DNA of 64,000 nucleotides from Agrypnia vestita (GCA_016648135.1 JADDOH010023175.1:186001-250000); one strand, 5' to 3'; counted from the first letter of the stretch, positions 43,481 through 53,955 are shown. The notes: a model not told the origin generated them from the sequence alone. Translations and numbers: made by a program.

Positions 43481-44167
43481 TAGTGATGCAACGAATACTA
43501 CTTTCATAAATACGAATATCAAACCTACTATTCGCGAATACGAATAATTCAACAAGGTAGTAAATAATACACCACTATTCATTTTTTCCTAAGAGATTTA
43601 ATAATTAAAATTTACCACCGGCAAATTTTTGTTCAAAAATCACAACATTTGTAACTTCTTATGCGTTAGGCGATTTCTTTTATCCGTTTGTTTGTACATT
43701 CCCGGCGGTCGAAAATAATCATCACTTTTTTCACGTTAACGAGAGGTCATATTATTGGATTTAATTTGAAATTATTTTTTAAGAGTTAACACTTTTACCC
43801 ACAACGGAAATAAAATGGAACGAACAATACGTATTACAAAACAAAAACTACATGAAATGAGCACCTAACCTTATTAATGACCCAACAAAACTAGATGAAA
43901 GAACTAATGTTATGCTGTGAAACAAGTAACAATTGACAACTTGAGAACTCAACAAATCCATTCATTCAATGTTAGGGGAATCCACGATAATAGAGTGCGA
44001 AGGTGTGTTCGGATACACGGTGCACAGCCAAACCGTAATTTGCATTGCGTACAGTTATAAATAGTACAGTTATTATATTCTGATGATATTCGGCGAATAC
44101 GAATATTCGGTAAATACCTACTATTCGTCGAATACGAATATTCGTATTCGTATTCGTTGCATCACTA
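43481..44167. mobile_element. hAT MITE 2 (687 bp)
   Basis: Ends TAGTGATGCAACGAATAC and GTATTCGTTGCATCACTA are inverted repeats. The flanks ATTTGCAT (43473-43480) and ATTTGCGT (44168-44175) are an 8-bp duplication with one substitution. Subterminal copies of CGAATACGAATATTCG are typical transposase-binding repeats of hAT elements. The frame at 43972-44265 is not a transposase. Confidence 0.88.
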
Positions 44168-44473
44168 ATTTGCGTACATTTTTCTATTAAATGCTGCCGA
44201 TTTGTTTTCAGCGCGGTCCAGTGAGGAATAATTGGACGTAGTTCTGCTGAAAGCGTCCAACTCACTATATTAAAAATGAGTTACGAGTATGTACGGGTTT
44301 GGACAGCTCAATACTTCATCTGAAAACGTCCAAGCACTAAGTGATATAGTTTTTTGTAAAGTCAATATTTTTCTAACCCACATACGGACATCACCGCTAA
44401 ATTAACTCAGAAACGTCCACAGTTTGTATTATTGATTGATATGACGGTTACTTTGTGGTGCAACATGATTATT

Positions 44474-44755
44474 GTGATTTACAATAAATTGAAATTTGTA
44501 ATACATACACGTTGAGTTAAATTTATCACAACTATAATTTTGAGAGGAGTAGTCCCTGTCATCATCAGGTGTAATTTACAATTAATCTAAATACAGAAAC
44601 CTTCTTACTTGAGTAGCAAGATGGCAAAATTTCTGTATTTAGGGTAGTTCTAAATAACACGTGATGAAGAGAGGAACTGCTTCTCTCGAAACTATTATTG
44701 TGTTAAATTTATCTCAACGTGTGTGTATTACAAAGTTCAATTAATTGTAAATCAA
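44474..44755. repeat. Long inverted repeat with hammerhead-like motif (Penelope-like)
   Basis: Arms 44474-44571 and 44659-44755 are about 97 bp each and pair with modest divergence. A second inner pair (CTAAATACAGAAA / TTTCTGTATTTAG) nests within. The right arm reads GTGATGA-A-GAGAG...CTCTC-GAAAC. The left arm, on the other strand, keeps CTGATGA but has lost GAAAC. Penelope-like elements often carry inverted partial copies and such motifs, but no coding part is attached here. Confidence 0.5.
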
Positions 44756-44779
44756 AGTCCACAAGCCTCTTGGACTTGT

Positions 44780-45130
44780 GTTTTCTAAGGGGAGTAGCGG
44801 GAGTCACACTGATGGAGAGAGTGAGAAGTGCCGACACAAGGTACACACTCGGCACGGAGCCTTACTCCTACATGTAGAAAAATTACAAATGAGGTGGCTT
44901 GGACGTGTGATAAGAAAGCCAGAGGAACGAGTACCAAGAAGTATCCTCTTGGCAACCCCAAGGAAGGCGATGGTGGTTCGCCCCAGATTAAGCTGGGAGA
45001 AACAACACCAAAAAAGTGTATGAAAATAGCCGGACTGGTTAACGCATACGGAAGCAGTATAAGACAGGGGAATATGAAAGCACCTTAACGAGTCTTTGGG
45101 CCCCCGATCCTACTAGGACAAGAGGATGAT
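44780..45130 (+). pseudogene. LINE 3' end relic
   Basis: Frame pieces LLLHVEKLQMRWLGRVIRKP, then RPRLSWE, then in the next frame KKCMKIAGLVNAYGSSIRQG correspond to the C-terminal end of an endonuclease-RT LINE (RWLGHV...RPRLSWEEQ). The insert finishes GACAAGAGGATGATGATGG, the usual tail. At least one frameshift. Confidence 0.6.
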
Positions 45131-45659
45131 GATGGTGAACTTGTTTTATCATTCTTAAATATTAATTAAATGACTACCGAAGTAAATTAAGTATTTTTTT
45201 TCCAAGACAGACGAGAAGACTTTTTATACAAGAGAAAATTTAAAACAAAAACTTCGATAACGGATTAAAGAATCAAATATGCATACGTAAATGTTATATA
45301 AAAATTAATAGAATTAATTTAAGTCACAAATTATAAAAATGCTGGCATTTAATAATGTTATTCCTATTTTATAAAATACATCCAATCCACACAGAACAAC
45401 TGTGAATCTAAACCACGAGTATAAAACGCGTCATATATTCGTAAATAAAAGTTTATTCTTATAATTGCTTTAAAAATCATTTAAATATCTCAACAATGAG
45501 CCCCATGCAAAATACAGGTCATAATTAATTAAGTATCGCCGTATTGGTTTTTTGAGATTATAATTTTTAGAAGTCATTTTCTGAATTCCGTGTTTTCTTT
45601 GGTTGGACTCCTTCAACAGAAGTACGTCCAATTACGTCTAACTAAAAAGTCAACACTAT
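45131..45659. other. AT-rich stretch, nothing recognised
   Basis: No supported feature. Confidence 0.5.
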
Positions 45660-45840
45660 ATCTAAATAATAATTTTGTTGTCTGTCTGCCTATCTGTAAC
45701 ATTTTTTATATTTTTATTTATTTTTCCTCTTTTTCCGTTTTTCTCACTCTTTTTTCTTCTTCTTTTTTATAAATAAATAAATACTTATTCTTTAAGAACC
45801 GACATGTAATACTACAAACTTTCTGATGGGTTACAGCTAG
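45660..45840 (-). repeat. SINE-like repeat family 2, inverted copy
   Basis: TTGTTGTCTGTCTGCCTATC, a pyrimidine-rich run, then TAAATAAATACTTATTCTTT, AAGAACCGACATGTAA and GATGGGTTACAGCTAG. Same order as 3300-3570. Confidence 0.55.
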
Positions 45841-46313
45841 TGTTATCATAAAAAAATAGCATGTTTATGTTTGTGTAAAATATTGGCACTTTGCTTCTTT
45901 ACGCTGCTGTTTACCATACGAAACGATAAATTAATATTCAGTACGTGATGCATTTTTACTTGGTAAGGTTAGGTAATCACCTAACGGTGACTCTTAAGGT
46001 TTCCTCTGATAATAGACTCCAGTAAGCATGGGTATTATAATAACTGGAATACACTGTAGGCGTTAAGCACATTTCAATGAACACTTACAACATAAGATCA
46101 AAATGTTTTGGAGCCGGTGCTCCCTTCATTACAATATTTTTTAACAATTTGCAAACAGTTACCTTTTTGTGTTTGAAGACGATGTTACCCTTTCAATTTG
46201 TTTTCAAATTAGTTCATAATTATCATAGTTATTCAACTCCCTCATACGAGTAAACATTTTTGGACTTTGTTAATATATTTATTTTCAATTTAAGTTTTTA
46301 ATATATGTTGTAT
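45841..46313. other. Unannotated stretch
   Basis: No supported feature. Confidence 0.45.
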
Positions 46314-46314
46314 A

Positions 46315-46352
46315 CTGATGAAGGAACCATTGCCCCCCAAAATATGTTGATT
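46315..46352 (+). other. Degenerate CTGATGA-hairpin motif
   Basis: CTGATGA-A-GGAACCATTGCCCCCC followed by AAAATATG where GAAAC would be expected. About 65 bases on is GCATTAACTTTGTGGTGAGG, also present at 53415-53435 beside another copy of the motif. Confidence 0.3.
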
Positions 46353-46443
46353 ATGCAATAAACAATTATTGTTTCTTATTAATATTTTTTTTAATATTTA
46401 AAGCATTAACTTTGTGGTGAGGTATTTTAACAAAGTGTAATTT

Positions 46444-46537
46444 AAGTGTAATTTATTTTAAGTTAAGTTTAAGTTGATTTAAGTGTAATTTAATTTAAGT
46501 TAAGTTTAAGTTGATTTAAGTGTAATTTAATTTAAGT
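46444..46537. repeat. 37-bp tandem repeat, 2.5 copies
   Basis: Units start at 46444, 46481 and 46518 (AAGTGTAATTTA...). Confidence 0.85.
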
Positions 46538-46582
46538 CGTAATATACTAATATCACGACTTACTGAGGTTAGTGGTTAAAAA

Positions 46583-46659
46583 TGTTAATTAAGTTAGTAT
46601 ATATGTACCTATATAATCACTTACTATCAATAAGTGGTTATATACTGACTTAATTAACA
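46583..46659. other. Large stem-loop
   Basis: TGTTAATTAAGTTAGTATA pairs with TATACTGACTTAATTAACA (one mismatch), with a second inner pairing ATAATCACTTA / TAAGTGGTTAT. Confidence 0.7.
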
Positions 46660-46737
46660 TATTGTTAATTGTTTTTTGATTCTTCTCGTTTCCGTCTCTG
46701 ATCTTAGAGATTGATATTGCCTTCTTCGTAAGGCTAA

Positions 46738-47109
46738 ATGGGTCTCAAGCGTTTTATTTTCATATGTAGGAGCGAAATCCGTGATTCAGAAATTGTTTTT
46801 ACTCGAGAAATCATAAAAACGAGCCACGATAACGCCTTAACGAAAAATCGAAACCTGCAAGTGATTGAAGGTTATAACGGAGGCTCCGCCCGGTGTGATG
46901 CTGCGCAGTGGTTTGAGCACACGGCTCACATAATGAGCGGCCGCGAAGGTAGTCAGGAGGCGCTGCGAAAAGGCAAGTGCCTCCCAGCGACGTATCCAGT
47001 GAGTTTGGTGAGCGGCCCAAGTGGGACAGCAGGGGTTAAAAGTGCATCTGGACCGTTAATGCAAACGAGAAGAGCGGCTGCACGCCCGGATCTGCGCAGA
47101 TCGCGATGA
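46738..47109 (+). CDS. Doubtful 123-codon ORF in GC-rich DNA
   Basis: The frame MGLKRFIFICRSEIRDSEIV... to ...RPDLRRSR crosses a GC-rich block (46850-47110: GGAGGCTCCGCCCGG, GAGCGGCCGCGAAGG). All three frames and both strands are open for long distances here (69- and 60-residue frames opposite), which is expected of GC-rich DNA with few stops. No family recognised. It may be an exon-like or promoter-associated CpG region. Confidence 0.2.
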   Translation: MGLKRFIFICRSEIRDSEIVFTREIIKTSHDNALTKNRNLQVIEGYNGGSARCDAAQWFEHTAHIMSGREGSQEALRKGKCLPATYPVSLVSGPSGTAGVKSASGPLMQTRRAAARPDLRRSR

Positions 47110-47376
47110 AGGGATTTACCGCTTAAGAAACCCATTTAACGTCGTAGTTTTAAACATTGAACTAACTCTGCCACATCGCACGTAGATTGTTACACTCTAT
47201 TGCGGCGTGTATCGACTTGAATTATCGTAGGTTTATATAAATGCGACGTTCTTCCTGTTAAACAAATATGCCACCGTAAAATAATCGTGAAGCAGTGTGA
47301 AGAGGAAAAGGAACTGATGAATCATAGTCATAGAACTCGGCAAATCACAAACAGGTAATTTAATGTGAAAAAAATC
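47110..47376. other. Unannotated stretch
   Basis: No supported feature. Confidence 0.4.
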
Positions 47377-47514
47377 AACAACTTGTACGGAGCAAGAACA
47401 ACAGAGAACATAGTACCACGACTCTTCAATAAAATACCGGAGCACGTCAAGAATATCACCCAAATAAGGAAAATAAGGAAATTCCTACTAAATAATATAA
47501 CTCTAGAAATCTAG
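47377..47514 (+). pseudogene. LINE C-terminal tail fragment
   Basis: Reads NNLYGARTTENIVPRLFNKI, PEHVKNITQIRKIRKFLLNN, ITLEI and stop. The 'P..FN.IP..V.......KFK..L..' pattern closes many Jockey/CR1-type ORF2 proteins. Preceded by stops, so truncated. Confidence 0.4.
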
Positions 47515-47557
47515 ACAAATCACATGCTTCATGTTATCGTCTTCAATGCATTTTTAT

Positions 47558-47890
47558 TACTCCCTTTCTTTTAACTCGTAGCGTCTGCGGTTTGTTGTCT
47601 GCCGGAAAAACTTCGGATCAATTTTCAACCCATTTCCCGTGATCCAATCGAGCTGAAACTTTATAGGCAGATTCGTGGTGACGATAAAAATGATCTTACA
47701 AATTTTCGTCTAAAAAATGTAATAATTATAGTATTATTTTGGATTTTTCGAAATTTAAAGTTTTTTTCAAATTGGAATCAATACAAATGAGTAATGAGCC
47801 GACGCGTGCAGTAAGCACGAAACCTGATTCAAAGAGAAAGGGAGTATAATAAAAACATAGTTTTTATGGGTTCGTTTTTTTTACTTTGAG
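47558..47890. mobile_element. MITE family D, complete copy
   Basis: TACTCCCTTTCTTTTAACTC at the left, GAGAAAGGGAGTATAATAAA at the right, with the same interior as 29185-29512 (GATCCAATCGAGCTGAAACT; CGTGCAGTAAGCACGAAACC). Confidence 0.72.
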
Positions 47891-47925
47891 GTGTTCCATA
47901 ATTTTTTTATTTATCTTGAACTCAG

Positions 47926-48534
47926 TGATTCATATTGATGTTCACATTTTTTTATTATTTCGATCGGTTACCTAGTCTCATTACTAAGTTTATTTTTAAG
48001 TTTTGTTATGTTCGTATTTTTCATTCAGTGATTCATACTGATGTTCATTTTTTTTTTATTATTTCGATCGGTTACCTAGTCTCATTACTAAGTTTATTTT
48101 TAAGTTTTGTTATGTTCGTATTTTTCATTCAGTGATTCATATTGATGTTCATTTTTTATTATTATTTCGATCGGTTACCTAGTCTCATTACTAAGTTTAT
48201 TTTTAAGTTTTGTTATGTTCGTATTATTCATTCAGTGATTCATATTGATGTTCATTTTTTATTATTATTTCGATCGGTTACCTAGTCTCATTACTAAGTT
48301 TATTTTTAAGTTTTGTTATGTTCGTATTATTCATTCAGTGATTCATATTGATGTTCATTTTTTATTATTATTTCGATCGGTTACCTAGTCTCATTACTAA
48401 GTTTATTTTTAAGTTTTGTTATGTTCGTATTTTTCATTCAGTGATTCATATTGATGTTCATTTTTTTATTATTATTTCGATCGGTTACCTAGTCTCATTA
48501 CTAAGTTTATTTTTAAGTTTTGTTACGTTCGTAT
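47926..48534 (+). repeat. 102-104 bp tandem repeat, six copies
   Basis: Units start near 47926, 48028, 48132, 48235, 48338 and 48440. Each contains GTGATTCATATTGATGTTCA, a T-run of variable length, TCGATCGGTTACCTAGTCTC and TTATTTTTAAGTTTTGTTA. Copies differ mainly in T-run length, so the array expanded recently. Frames of 62-66 codons inside are by-products. Confidence 0.95.
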
Positions 48535-48624
48535 AATATTATTAATTTTTATATATATTTTATCTATGTAAATTATACCTATAACTAAATATGTACTTAT
48601 GCAAGAAAATGGAAAAGAAACGTG

Positions 48625-48660
48625 CCGACAAGCTGTACAAGGCTTGGCACGATCTATAAT
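48625..48660. other. Stem-loop resembling a LINE 3' end
   Basis: CGTGCCGACAAGC and GGCTTGGCACG pair imperfectly, followed by TAATAATAG. Same style as the hairpin at 801-824. Confidence 0.35.
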
Positions 48661-48744
48661 AATAGAAAATATGTATAAAAATAATAAATGAAAGCATGAT
48701 TTTACGTAACGTAACGTTTTATTGAAAATATATTGAGACTAGTT

Positions 48745-48955
48745 GTTACCCGTCAAAAATAAAGGAACGTTGGTTCGCGTCTTTGCTAAGTCCTAATATA
48801 TATTTATAGTATCTTTTTAGCGGTTTGCTGGCCCGGAGTTCAAGCCCCATTTCCGACCGTTTTATTGAATTTTTTGCCGTGAATTCGAACGAAATCAGAA
48901 GACAGATGGAAGGACAGACAATTAAATTATTATATTTAGATAAAACATATATCTA
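48745..48955 (+). repeat. SINE-like repeat family 2, direct copy
   Basis: GTTACCCGTCAAAAAT, CGGTTTGCTGGCCCGGAGTT, CAAGCCCC.TTTCCG and AGACAGATGGAAGGACAGAC match, in order, the copy at 63235-63660. The tRNA-like phrase GGAGTTCAAGCCCC is mutated. Confidence 0.6.
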
Positions 48956-48985
48956 GTAATATTCCTATTACAATTATTATCATAT

Positions 48986-49685
48986 TGTCACGTGTCGTGG
49001 CTGCGGGAGGAATTCATGAAAACACTAGAAATTAATTAGCGATTTATTAATTTATGATTAATTAACTATTCAATGTACAAAGTCACTTAAAACGAATTAA
49101 ACTTATCGCTATTCTTTAAATTACACTACTTCGCAGTATATCACTCGTAAATGAACACTTTATTATCGCTGGTTAACACGTATTTAAAATTCACTAGAAC
49201 ATTCCATCCAATTCTCGCTCACATTATTTATCGCATTAATATTCAAGGCCAATTACGCACTTCGCTCGATTATTCGCTTTATTTATCGCTTCGCAATTCA
49301 CGACTGGTTATACTGGGCATAGTACCGCGCCAATTTCGCGCTGAATGAACTGTCAAACTCGACAACGCCGTCGGCCTAGATACGTACTACTTATATAAAA
49401 AAAACTGGATTATCGAACCTCCTAGATTTTTCTTGTGTTTAAGAAAAGGTTCTCGGCGCTTCTAGGCTTTTCTAGGTCTTTATCGAATAATGTAGCTAAT
49501 TGCAGAGTACGGTAGTGTGTTCCAGAATGTAGTGGAAGGTCCTAGAGGTGTTATTGTTATTATTATTATTATATAGAGGTGCAGGTGTTATTGTTATTAT
49601 TATTATATAGAGGTGCAGATATTATTGTCATCATTGACATATTACGAGGGATCCTGTATGTAATCCCTTTTGACGTTTCGTTACA
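48986..49685 (-). mobile_element. Solo LTR, minus orientation (700 bp)
   Basis: Begins (minus strand) TGTAACG... and ends ...CACGACACGTGACA, flanked by the 4-bp duplication ATAT (48982-48985, 49686-49689). TATATAAG near 49398-49390 is a plausible core promoter. It matches the inverted LTR at 49832-50448 at both ends, and the relic at 28090. Within it, 49556-49617 holds a duplicated GTTATTGTTATTATTA unit. No internal coding region remains. Ty3/gypsy assignment is an inference. Confidence 0.65.
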
Positions 49686-49831
49686 ATATTACTCATATTT
49701 TAATATATCAATATTCTGACAGATAAATATTTAATTTCTATTTTTTCATGTCCATTCAATTTAAAATACATGTTTCAATGTTCTCATTGCATGCGACTGC
49801 CTACTCACATTTTCACCTATCCTGTGGCATA

Positions 49832-50448
49832 TGTAACGAGGCTAAAAAGAATCACGCACTTATGTCAAGTGAGAGTTGTTTGAAATGATCATCATACTAC
49901 CCAACATTCCAAAATGGCCAAGCGTAAATTACTTACGGGAAATATCGAGAAACATCTACAAAAGCCTGGAAGCCACGAGGAAGTTCTCGTAAATACTGGA
50001 AACGTCTGGAGGTTTCGACATCAGCATTAGCCAATATAAATATGGCACACGGGAGTAACGACGGTTGTTGTTTTTGGGCGCGCTTGACAGCGGTACGGAA
50101 GCGAAGGTAGTCGCGAGTTGCGAAAATCAGGTTGCCCAAGCGAGCGGTTATTCGACAGCGATTAATCTGGAAAAGTTCTTACGTAACGAAATAAACTGAA
50201 ACGGAATAATACATGCTAAAATTGGATGGAATGTTCTAGTGAATAGTAAATGAAGTGTTAAAGCGATTATAAAGTGTCTATTTACCAGTGATAAATTTAC
50301 GAAACGGTTTAATTTAAAAAAACAGAGTTACATTTAATAGTGTTAAGTGACTTCGTACGTTTGATTAATTAATTAATCGGTAATTAATAAATCCGTCATA
50401 AAATTCCAGCGTTTTCATTAATTCCTCTTGCAGCCACGACACGTGACA
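49832..50448 (+). mobile_element. LTR copy, plus orientation (617 bp)
   Basis: Starts TGTAACGAGG and ends CCACGACACGTGACA. GCCAATATAAATATGG near 50031 is the TATA region. The last 400 bases mirror the first 400 of the LTR at 48986. No matching flanking duplication was found, so it may be rearranged. ORFs on its minus strand (49933-50139) are not genes. Confidence 0.6.
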
Positions 50449-52029
50449 GTACGTAAATGTAAAGTTATCAAAACCTGATGTATAAAATGTAGAAAAGAAA
50501 ATAATATTTGACACTGACATAGAATATCTGGACTTATAAAGGGCTCCATATCTCAAATAGCTTAGGGCCTTATCAAGTCTAAATCCACGCCTTTTGTCAC
50601 GCCGAAGTCCTGTGCGTAAAAGTTTGTCACGTTAAATCCCTTTACATTTTGATGGATTTTACCTTGATTTTAAGGTCTGTTTGCAGGTACACAACACTTA
50701 TTTTGAAGACCTTCACTGGCTCTCATTGCTGGCCGGTAATAGAATTCACACACCCGAGGAAATCTGACAAGGCGTTCGAAAATGCAAACAAATTTAAATT
50801 TTAAACAACGATTGCGGCCGTGGACCGATCGCGATGATGGAAGATGTCGAGGTCTTCCGATTGGAATGCCTCGAGCGCGCTGTCACGGAGGATGAGCGGA
50901 CATAAAGGTTAGAGTCTTCTCATGGTTGCGATTTCTGATTTAAGATTAGCCGTGTTTGACCAATAATTATAATTTATAGTTCGCCGCTGCGAACACTAAT
51001 AAATCAACGCTCGCGGACTCTGCGCCGTAAGGTAAATCAACATGCAGTTCAGATGTAAAAACAGTTACAATTTGGACTGTACCTATGAGCACGCAAACGC
51101 GAACAGTTTGATTTCTTATGAATTATTTTAGTTATTAGTAATCATTTGTGGCACGGCGCGGTGTTAAAACAGGTCGAAATATGGATCAATTTGGTCAAAT
51201 TTTTGTCAAGATTTGCCAACAAACCACTGGGCGTATAAGGTTATTTAGAAATGCGATTCGATACGAGTTCAATATATGTATAAGCATCTTACTGCTGGTT
51301 AAAGTGTCTCCCAATTTTCTCTATCCATTGATATATAGCGCCACGTATTTACTTAGATGTGTATAAAATATTTTATTAATTGTTATTATTATTTATATAC
51401 TTACAGAGTACCTCGGCGATTTGTTTCGCAACACGGCTATTTTATGTAAGTACCCAGCAGACTTATGAATTCGCCTATACATAGATTGCACCACCTAGGT
51501 AATCAATATAGCTCTGTTGACATATTTAATGCTCGTACACTCCAAATATAATTTAAAAATTTACTTATCTTCTATTTTACAGTTTGTCTACATACCTAAT
51601 CTATTATTTATTATATTTATATTGTTGATTTTATTTATTTTTTGTAATTTTATTATTATGTAGGTACTTAGCTACGCTATTTGAGCACTTGTGTTTAATA
51701 TTATGTACTAAAATACAAATTTAGGGCATGTGTTATTGACTAATAAGATTTCTTTTTAAAATAAATTTTGATTAGTATACAATGACCTATATACAATAAA
51801 AAATATCTCAAATAATTGAATATACTACCCCTAAATATATATATTTATTTATTTATTTATTTATTCAAGCATCATAGTGAGTACAGAGTTAAATACTTTT
51901 ACATAACATTTGCTTAATTTTAAATGAATTAGATTAATGTTTTTGAGTTTCATGTAAAAGATATTCACTGTATCCTTAACTAGACCGAGTTCTGCTGTAA
52001 AGGAGTCAGGTTCATCCGTTGTTTCTCAT
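50449..52029. other. Unannotated stretch with a GC-richer segment
   Basis: Between 50810 and 50910 the DNA is GC-rich. One frame reads QRLRPWTDRDDGRCRGLPIG and another starts MMEDVEVFRLECLERAVTED before TAA. Neither is a recognisable protein. 50985-51060 is also GC-richer. The rest is AT-rich, ending in TTATTTATTTATTTATTTAT at 51845. Confidence 0.35.
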
Positions 52030-52200
52030 AGTTTTCTGGGATATTCTGCCATGTATATGTGACCTCTCTGGCCGACGTTTCGGATTCCATTGCAGGGTCC
52101 ATCATGTGTAGGGCTGATGTGTTATGATGGACCCTGCAATGGGATCCGAAACGGGGGCCAGAGAGGTCACATATACACGGCAGAAAGTCCTAGAAAACTG
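52030..52200. mobile_element. Hairpin repeat, 77-bp arms
   Basis: 52030-52105 and 52124-52200 are near-perfect inverted repeats around an 18-base spacer. Each arm, read outward, contains ATGATGGACCC-TGCAAT-GGG.ATCCGAAACG, i.e. a hairpin followed by GAAACG, and then GGCCAGAGAGGTCACATATA. The following segment (52200-52250, AAGATTCTGAACGGCCGTGA) also occurs at 42183, so this belongs to a dispersed repeat, probably retroelement-derived. Confidence 0.65.
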
Positions 52201-52499
52201 TACACAGAAGATTCTGAACGGCCGTGAAAACCTGAGAACATTTTTAATAACGATATTATTCCTGTTATTGCGTGATTGGTGTCTGCTTGTAACGATGATT
52301 GGTAACTGACATTTAACTCTTGAAGATTTTGGCGAATTACGCATAGTTAGTTTACTAATTTTAAAATCAATTTGAAACTAACGTCTCAGCACATCACTGA
52401 TAAATACTCTATACCAAATATACTTTAATCAATATAATATTTTCGATCAATTCAATCAATTCGATAATCAAAAAATTTAATTCAATTAAACATCACTCA

Positions 52500-53180
52500 T
52501 TACTCCCTTTCTTCTAACTCGTAGCGTCTGTTTGCTTGCTTGTTAGAAATTTTAATGGTTTTTTCAAATTGGAATCATTACAGAAAATCAGGTCACGTCA
52601 CGGAATATTAAAAAATTGAATTACTCCGTCGGTATAATAACTTCACTACGAATTTTGAAAATTTATGACAATTGGTTCACAGATTTCAAAATTCGTTTTT
52701 TTTGGGAAGAAATCAAATAATAATTTATTTCTTTTAGATTTTTGCTTAGTTTTGAATAATTCTACATAACTCAAATCTGATTCAGACTATTTTAAAACAT
52801 TTAACGCTGGAAATTCATAAAGCAAATTGACTAACAAATGTTTTTAGAATTTAATCTTCAAAGCATGAAGTGTCTTATCAAAGCACAAAACATCTTAGAA
52901 ATTTTAGAAATATATTAAATTCCTGTAAGTTTAGAGTTATGTTATATGTTTTAATTTGTCTTTAATTGTTAAGATTTTCATTCGCCAAAAGGAATGTAAG
53001 AGGAAATAAAACGAAAAGAAAATTCAGATAAAGAGATATTTTTAGAGATTTTTGACATAGATATTTTTCCAGACATGTTTCATTTTCAGTCAATTAATTA
53101 TTTAATTACATGATGGTAAACTTAATTTACAAAGAAAGGGAGTAAAATAAAAATTTGGTTTTTATGGGTTAGTTTTTTTA
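52500..53180. mobile_element. MITE family D copy with unrelated interior
   Basis: Left end TACTCCCTTTCTTCTAACTC jumps, after a deletion, to GAAATTTTAATGGTTTTTTC and AAATTGGAATCAT. The right end AAAGAAAGGGAGTAAAATAA with TTTTTATGGGTTAG lies at 53125-53175. Between them are about 540 bases not shared with other copies, so the copy was interrupted by, or captured, other DNA. Confidence 0.5.
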
Positions 53181-53389
53181 CTGCTTCTTGCAAACGAAGG
53201 ACGACTAAACAATATGTTAACGAATTCGTAGATTGTCTGCAATCTTTCCGCTTGACTATTTGTTGTCCAAATCGAACACCTCTTCGAATATATACATATT
53301 AAATTATAAATTGGATTCGGTGATATCCTTGGGATGCGCAGAAGTAAATGCCAGACCAAGTCAGGGGTGGACAACACAAATATGAAAGT

Positions 53390-53530
53390 AATATTATTAA
53401 TATTTTTAATTTTTAATGCATCAACTTTGTGGTCAGACATTTTAACGAAATTTTAGTTATGTTAGTAGGTATATAATCACTCACTGAGATTTTTGTCCAC
53501 CGGTTTCCAGACGTACCTATTCTTCGTCAG
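53390..53530 (-). repeat. Penelope-like 5' region fragment (tentative)
   Basis: On the minus strand CTGACGA-A-...-GAAACCGGTGG (53530-53496) is followed about 60 bases later by an ATG at 53440 opening MSDHKVDALKIKNINN. Related wording occurs at 46400-46440 and 60995-61020 (ATGTCACCACAAAGTTC), again near CTGANGA motifs. The ORF to 53162 runs into MITE family D, so it is truncated. Confidence 0.3.
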
Positions 53531-53787
53531 GACAATCACTATAACAGCGTGCAAATAACACTATACACCACAGCCATAGTACTATTAACAGCATCGCGTG
53601 CTTGTTAATTTAACCGAGGGATAATATGCACTAAGGTGCCTACCAACCAACATTGTAGAACAATAAATAATTGAAAGTCACACAAAGATGTACAAAAATA
53701 TGTCATTCTTAAAGCAAAAACGTTTTTTTGAAAGGATGGAGTCTTGCAATCAGGGTGCAATATGGTCAGAAAACATGAGTTACCTTG

Positions 53788-53955
53788 ACCTCTTTCCATT
53801 TAAGAAAGACAATCGAGTTAGTATGTGTAAGCCGTGCGTACGAGGCACATTGCTTCGTTTTGTTGGTGTCTATACCTGTAAAGACCAACACAACGAAATA
53901 TCGAATGAACGGCTGGCACACATTTATTCGATTGTCTTTCTCAAATGAAAAGATG
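53788..53955. mobile_element. Fold-back element, family C
   Basis: Left arm CATTTAAGAAAGACAATCGA... and right arm ...TCGATTGTCTTTCTCAAATG are inverted, about 75 bp each with mismatches, meeting at the small palindrome GTCTATACCTGTAAAGAC. Half a copy lies at 5845-5940. All frames here are by-products. Confidence 0.65.

Noticed and set aside
46738..47109. A confident 123-residue gene
   Set aside because: Open frames on both strands in the same GC-rich block and no family match. Kept only as a low-confidence entry.
47926..48534. CRISPR array
   Set aside because: Units are contiguous, over 100 bp, with no distinct spacers, and the genome is eukaryotic.
47935..48536. ORFs of 62-66 codons with repeated sequence
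   Set aside because: They are translations of the 102-bp tandem repeat.
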